Source: Antedon mediterranea
Lineage: Eukaryota; Echinodermata; Crinoidea; Comatulida; Antedonidae
Assembly (NCBI RefSeq): GCF_964355755.1
Contig: NC_092671.1
Span: forward strand, 33,933,304 to 33,997,303
DNA: 64,000 nucleotides
Direction: 5' to 3'
In this document: positions 57,695-64,000 of the stretch, in pieces
Layout: the number at the start of each line of letters is the position of its first letter
Position numbering within the stretch: the first letter of the stretch is position 1
Position numbers and translations under genes: made by a program
The notes under the pieces: model-generated
What the model was told of the DNA's origin: nothing
Seen by the model: only the letters and a program-made list of their open reading frames with translations
Database searches by the model: none

Positions 57695-58414
57695 TTTACG
57701 CACGTACGTGTTCTTCAAGTTTAGAGTTTGAAACACCCGCGATTGTATCCTCTGCATCAGCTGTTATGCGATTGGTTAATACATTTCAATACAGGCCAAT
57801 CACATCGTCTTCTCTCCGCTGACACCAATGGAAGAAAACATAAACGTCACACGACGACGTCACGTCTGTTGCACCATGTAGAAAGTTCAGTTAGACTACA
57901 ACTGTTTAGGTGTATGCAAAACATTCCAAATTTCATTTTACGAAGAAGGGATGTATTATTGGGATAATCTCTACTAGATTACAACAAAGTAGTAGGCCTC
58001 TTCTAGTTGCTTGTAAAAGCCTACTAGCCAAAAGCTACCATTAGGGTTGGTGAAAACTGTCCATAATACTGAGAATGATATTATAATGATAAGAAATCGT
58101 TTCTATCCTCGTACTTGTAAACTTGAATGTAATTTCATTACTAAACTTTTGGTAAAAAACTTGTTTATTTTGAAAATGGTACTATCTTGGTCGTATTCGT
58201 ATGTGTGATTGCAGTGATGAGGCCGACATTCAAAATCAGTAAAGGTCTTTGTGTATTAGAAGCAACTCATTCAATCGCATATTTTTATGAAATGCTCTAC
58301 TAATGTAGTGCCAGTATGATGTTTATTGAACATGGTGTCCCTTCCTTTAATGAGTAATGCAAAAATATATCTATGGTTTCATGCAACGTATGTTGAATAG
58401 TTGTAATATGCTTG

Positions 58415-58612
58415 TAAAGGTAAAGGTAAAGGTAATTTAGTCCTCAAGCGTAACTGGAAACTGAGGAGATTCGGCTTAGGCCCTCTACGGACCCACGGCA
58501 GCCAGCAGTGCAGCGCCTACCAGATCAACATACCGGGAGACTATCCCCTACTCTTTTCGAATAGTGTACCAAGTACCAGCTTAGAGTTTGCCAATTTTCT
58601 TTTTCTGTTTGT
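58415..58612 (+). repeat. SINE-like dispersed repeat with (GGTAAA)n head
   Basis: It starts with AAAGGTAAAGGTAAAGGTAA, then TTTAGTCCTCAAGCGTAACT and a GC-richer body (GGCTTAGGCCCTCTACGGAC, CCTACCAGATCAACATACCG). The base composition differs from the surroundings and this type of repeat is common in marine invertebrates. I could not assign a family from the sequence alone. Confidence 0.35.
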
Positions 58613-58664
58613 ACGTTTATTGATATGGATGATATATCCGAAATAAAATAAATTGATATATTAT

Positions 58665-58930
58665 TAGGTTATATGCATGATATGCATATAACCTCTTGAT
58701 TCTGTCAAAATCTTTATTTATTTATTTATTTATTTATTAGGTTATATGCATGATATGCATATAACCTCTTGATTCTGTCAAAATCTTTATTTATTTATTA
58801 GGTTATATGCATGATATGCATATAACCTCTTGATTCTGTCAGAATCTTTATTTATTAGGTTATATGCATGATATGCATATAACCTCTTGATTCTGTCAAA
58901 ATCTTTATTTATTTATTTATTTATTTATTT
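58665..58930 (+). repeat. Tandem copies of the R 5' end
   Basis: The hairpin AGGTTATATGCATGATATGC, then ATATAACCTCTTGATTCTGT and a (TTTA)n tract, occurs four times in a row (starting near 58667, 58738, 58800, 58857), each followed by a different number of TTTA units. Only the last leads into a full R element. Confidence 0.75.
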
Positions 58931-60340
58931 ATTCTTTCCTTAGCACTATTTGTCCGTGAATTATCTTGGCATCAGTTTCATCTATCTAAGTCAATTTTTC
59001 AGAGTATATTCCTTATGGCCAGGAATCGATGTGGTTATGTTTTCACGATGCGCAATCAAAAATTACGCGGTCTACGCGCGATTTAACGAAATCACGTTTG
59101 TAATCATATCTTCACAAACATGAATCACTTTTAAACAAAATTTGGTACTCATAAATTTCAGGTCATATTTCATCATATGGCAATACAATTACGTGCGTAG
59201 CGCATATAACGCATGCGTACGCGCGCTTAAAATGTTGAAAATTGTCAGAATTTATTTTCGATGAAATTAGAGTACGTTTCAGGCAATTTTAAGCGTTTAA
59301 AAAATTGCCATGAGTGCGCAGATTTTTGCACGCGCACTGCGCGTCAAACGTTAATGCGCACTCTTTTTGTCCGATTACTGTTGTGTAACCTTTCTTTAAT
59401 AATATCATCATATTTTATTCACTTTTCAACGCGAAACAGCGTTATACGAGCACGTCAAAAGTGACGGGCTACGCACGTGTAAGTTAACAAAATGGTGAAA
59501 ATATGCTAAATTTTAAAATTAATATATATCGTTAGAATGCTCGGGAACACATATTTTTTATTTAATTTTCTTGAAGTGTATGTATCTTATGTATGATTTA
59601 TTATTAAACTAAGGGAACAAAAGTTGATTAAGCCATAATTAATTGCATATTAAATTAAAAAAAATTCATTTCGACAATCAAACAAATTATGACATTTTCT
59701 TAGGCCAAAATAACAAACTTAACATTAACTTTCTTCCTTCAAAAGTTCATATATTAAAGTTAAAAGTATATAGTTTGACAGTGCATCATTTTTGTACATT
59801 TTTAGAGATGTCATCATAGTAAAAAATTATAATTCATTGCGGTATGTAATAATCTATCTGCACCAAAGTGGTTACTGCATAGTAAATACACGGAGGAATT
59901 TTTCTACAATTTTTAGTCAGTTGTGTATGGCTCGGTGGTGTGTGCTCGTGTCTATGGCACTCAAGGTACCGAGATCGAGTCTCACCTTGGGAAACGAAAT
60001 AAAATTTTTTTTTTATTGTCCGTATTGTTTGTTCAAATTTATTTCTTAGTGTATATATTATACACATGATTTATAATGAAATCTAGATAAAAAATAACTT
60101 ATGTCTTTATTATTATGTAACAGCAAATGTGGTTTATGACATTATACGCAGAGGGATCTTTGATCGGATTGTGATACCGGCTATTGTATTCGCGTTAGCA
60201 AGGTCCTATCATATATTATATATTATTTAAAGAATCTGAGAAAATCAATGAATCAAAATATCTTTTAAAAATAAATTATCTTTATTTTAATTATCAATGC
60301 ATATAACCTATAATTCGTCATAGTGACGAATTAAATCTAG
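58857..60340 (+). mobile_element. R2: full Helentron/HINE-like element
   Basis: It is complete from the 5' hairpin to CTAG at 60337-60340, colinear with R1, and leads directly into R3. Confidence 0.65.
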
Positions 60341-61761
60341 TTTCTTTATTTATTCTTTCCTTAGCACTATTTTGTCCGTGAATTATCTTGATATCAGTTT
60401 CATCTATCTAAGTCAATTTTTCAGAGTATATTCCTTATGGCCAGGAATCGATGTGGTTATGTTTTCAGGGTGCGCAATCAAACATTACGTGGTCTACGCG
60501 CGATTTAACGAAATCACGTTTGTAATCATATCTTCACAAGCATGAATCACTTTTAAACAAAATTTGGTACTCATAAATTTCAGGTCATATTTCATCATAT
60601 GGCAATACAATTACGTGCGTAGCGCATATAACGCATGCGTACGCGCGCTTAGAATGTTGAAAATTGTCAGAATTAATTTTCGATGAAATTAGAATACGTT
60701 TCAGGCAATTTTAAGCGTTTAAAAAATTGCCATGAGTGCGCAGATTTTTGCACGTGCACTGCGCGTCAAACGTTAATGCGCACTGTTTTTGTCCGATTAC
60801 TGTTGTATAACCTTTCTTTAATAATATCATCATATTTTATTCACTTTTCAATGCGAAACAGCGTTATACGAGCACGTCAAAAGTGACAGGCTACGCACGT
60901 GTAAGTTAACAAAATGGTGAAAATATGCTAAATTTTAAAATTAATATATATCGTTAGAATGCTCGGGAACACCTATTTTTTATTTAATTTTCTTGAAGTG
61001 TATGTATCATATGTATGATTTATTATGAAATTAGAAGAACAAAAGTTGATTAAGTCATCATTAATGGCATATTAAATTTAACAAAATTAATTTCGACAAT
61101 CAAACAAATTATAACATTTTCTTAGGCCAAAATAACAAACTTAACATTAACTTTCTTCCTTAAGAAGTTCATATATTAAATTTAAAAGTATATAGTTTGA
61201 CAGTGCATCATTTTTTTTCAATTTTTAAAGATGTCATCATAGTAAAACATTATAATCCATTGCGGTATGTAATAATCTATCTGCACCAAAGTGGTTACTG
61301 CATAGTAAATACACGGAGGAATTTTTCTCCAACTTTTAGTCAGTTGTGTATGGCTCGATGGGCTGTGCTCGTGTCTATGCCATTCAAGGTACCGAGTTCA
61401 AGCCTCACCTTGGGAAACGAAATAAGATTTTTTTTTTTATTATCCGTATTGTTTGTTCAAATTTATTTCTTAGTGTATAGATTATACACATGATTTATAA
61501 TGAAATCTAGATAAAAAGTTACTTTATGTCTTTATTATTATGTAACAACAAATGCGGTTTATGACATTATACGCAGAGGGATCTTTGATCGGATTGTGAT
61601 ACCGGCTATGGTGTTCGCGTTAGCAAGGTCCTATCATTTATTATAAATAATTAAAGATTCTGAGAAAATCAATCAATCAATATATCTTTTAAAAATCAAT
61701 TATCTTTATTTAAATCAATGCATATAACCTATAATTCGTCATAGTGACGAATTAAATCTAG
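60341..61761 (+). mobile_element. R3: tandem R element lacking the 5' hairpin
   Basis: It starts TTTCTTTATTTATTCTTTCC straight after the CTAG of R2 and ends in CTAG at 61758-61761. The body is about 1.42 kb and closely matches R2 and R5. Confidence 0.65.
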
Positions 61762-61762
61762 T

Positions 61763-61801
<39 letters not shown>

Positions 61802-63336
61802 TTAGGTTATATGCATGATATGCATATAACCTCTTGATTCTGTCAGAATCTTTATTTATTAGGTTATATGCATTATCATGCATATAACCTCTTGATTCTG
61901 TCAAAATCTTTATTTATTTATTTATTTATTCTTTCCTTAGCACTATTTTGTCCGTGAATTATCTTGATATCAGTTTCATCTATCTAAGTCAATTTTTCAG
62001 AGTATATTCCTTATGGCCAGGAATCGATGTGGTTATATTTTCACGATGCGTAATCAAAAATTACGCGGTCTACGCGCGATTTTACGAAATCACGTTTGTA
62101 ATCATATCTTCACAAGCATGAATCACAATTAAACAAAATTTGGTACTCATAAATTTCAGGTCATATTTTATCATATGGCAATACAATTACGTGCGTAGCG
62201 CATATAACGCTTGCGTACGCGCGCTTAAAATGTTCAAAATTGTCAAAATTTATTTTCGATGAAATTAGAGTATGTTTCAGGCAATTTTAAGCGTTTAAAA
62301 AATTGCCATGAGTGCGCAGATTTTTGCACGCGCACTGCGCGTTATACGTTAATGCGCACTCTTTTTGTCTGATTTCGGTTGTACAACCTTTCTTTAATAA
62401 TATCATCATATTTTATTCACTTTTCAACGCGTAATTGCCTTATACGAGCACGTCAAAAGTGACAGGCTACGCACGTGTAAGTTAACAAAATGGTGAAAAT
62501 ATGCTAAATTTTTAAATTAATATAGATCGTCAGAATGCTCGGGAACACATATTTTTTATTTCATTTTCTTGAAGTGTATGTATCTTATGTACGATTTATT
62601 ATTAAACTAAGAAAACAAAAGTTGATTAAGCCATAATTAATTGCATATTAAATTTAAAAAAAATAATTTCGACAATCAAACAAATTATGACATTTTCTTA
62701 GGCCAAAATAACAAACTTAACATTAACTTTCTTCCTTCAAAAGTTCATATATTAAAGTTAAAAGTATATAGTTTGACAGTGCATCATTTTTGTACATTTT
62801 TAGAGATGTCATCATAGTAAAAAATTATAATTCATTGCGGTATGTAATAATCTATCTGCACCAAAGTGGTTACTGCATAGTAAATACACGGAGGAAGTTT
62901 TTCTACAATTTTTAGTCAGTTGTGTATGGCTCGGTGGTGTGTGCTCGTGTCTATGGCCCTCAAGGTACCGAGATCGAGTCTCACCTTGGGAAACGAAATA
63001 AGATTTTTTTATTTATTATCCGTATTGTTTGTTCAAATTTATTTCTTAGTGTATATATTATACACATGATTTATAATGAAATCTAGATAAAAAATAACTT
63101 ATGTCTTTATTATTATGTAACAGCAAATGTGGTTTATGACATTATACGCAGAGGGATCTTTGATCGGATTGTAATACCGGCTATTGTATTCGCGTTAGCA
63201 AGGTCCTATCATATATTATAAATAATTAAAGAATCTGAGAAAATCAATGAATCAAAATATCTTTTAAAAATCAATTATCTTTATTTAAATCAATGCATAT
63301 AACCTATAATTCGTCATAGTGACGAATTAAATCTAG
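61762..63336 (+). mobile_element. R4: tandem R element with a doubled 5' end
   Basis: It starts with a long (TTTA)n tract, then two copies of the 5' hairpin block (near 61803 and 61860), then the core, and ends in CTAG at 63333-63336. Confidence 0.65.
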
Positions 63337-64000
63337 TTTCTTTATTTATTCTTTCCTTAGCACTATTTTGTCCGTGAATTATCTTGATATCAGTTTCATC
63401 TATCTAAGTCAATTTTTCAGAGTATATTCCTTATGGCCAGGAATCGATGTGGTTATGTTTTCAGGGTGCGCAATCAAACATTACGCGGTCTACGCGCGAT
63501 TTAACGAAATCACGTTTGTAATCATATCTTCACAAGCATGAATAACTTTTAAACAAAATTTGGTACTCATAAATTTCAGGTCATATTTCATCATATGGCA
63601 ATACAATTACGTGCGTAGCGCATATAACGCATGCGTACGCGTGCTTAAAATGTTGAAAATTGTCAGAATTTATTTTCGATGAAATTAGAGTACGTTTCAG
63701 GCAATTTTAAGCGTTTAAAAAATTGCCATGAGTGCGCAGATTTTTGCACGTGCACTGCGCGTCAAACGTTAATGCGCACTGTTTTTGTCCGATTACTGTT
63801 GTATAACCTTTCTTTAATAATATCATCATATTTTATTCACTTTTCAACGCGAAACAGCGTTATACGAGCACGTCAAAAGTGACAGGCTACGCACGTGTAA
63901 GTTAACAAAATGATGAAAATATGCTAAATTTTAAAATTAATATATATCGTTAGAATGCTCGGGAACACCTATTTTTTATTTAATTTTCTTGAAGTGTATG
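63337..64000 (+). mobile_element. R5: R element running off the window
   Basis: It starts like R3, without the hairpin, directly after the CTAG of R4, and is cut by the window end. R3 and R5 share TGTTTTCAGGGTGCGCAATC and other variants, so the array may repeat as R2/R3 and R4/R5 pairs. Confidence 0.6.

Noticed and set aside
59261-63882. Repeated 67-codon frames (MKLEYVSGNFKRL...) in every R unit
   Set aside because: They occur because the R repeat is tandem. No domain, and codon content follows the base composition of the repeat.

Overview
The window looks like nuclear DNA of a marine invertebrate deuterostome, most likely an echinoderm. It is AT-rich, has spliceosomal introns with GT/AG borders, carries many diverged APE-type (CR1/Jockey-like) LINEs, one of them with a 2A-like ribosome-skipping motif, and holds local clusters of the palindrome AGGCCT. 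There are no bacterial operons. Almost all of it is repetitive DNA; I can support only one apparently intact host gene.

Region 1 (1-4725): a degenerate tandem repeat, a PIF/Harbinger-like element with a broken Myb/SANT-like ORF, then a truncated arm of foldback family X (carrying MULE-like element FB1) inside a Helitron-like element Y, which itself sits in a LINE endonuclease (LINE-A, minus strand).

Region 2 (4726-22597): one composite insertion into LINE-A with a 7-bp target duplication (ACAAATA). Without later insertions it is a giant foldback element (X) with two arms of about 4.1 kb. Six later elements landed in it: a 3.4-kb TIR transposon encoding a broken PIN/FEN-like protein (TA duplication), a MULE-like palindrome (10 bp), a Helitron-like element (between A and T, no duplication), a second FB element (9 bp), and two elements with 8-bp duplications. 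Because X has two arms, each insertion site has an uninterrupted counterpart in the other arm, so most boundaries can be read directly.

Region 3 (22598-32719): the rest of LINE-A (endonuclease and ORF1, minus strand, split by palindrome U), LINE-B (minus, split by element S), and a possible solo LTR.

Region 4 (32720-41790): a second large TIR-bounded element (W) with remnants of a different gene sharing the PIN/FEN-like signature, invaded by V elements, LINE-C (with the 2A motif) and a Helentron/HINE-like element R.

Region 5 (43430-48048): a three-exon gene for a secreted protein with a PAN/Apple domain and three Link-like modules. Its second intron has collected two LINE fragments and other TE pieces.

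Region 6 (48049-64000): dispersed repeats, a 22-bp minisatellite, a 3.4-kb palindromic element T, and at the right edge a head-to-tail array of R elements running out of the window.

The most interesting material is the pair of PIN/FEN-like genes lying inside TIR-bounded elements (possibly an undescribed transposon type) and the readable insertion order inside giant foldback X.
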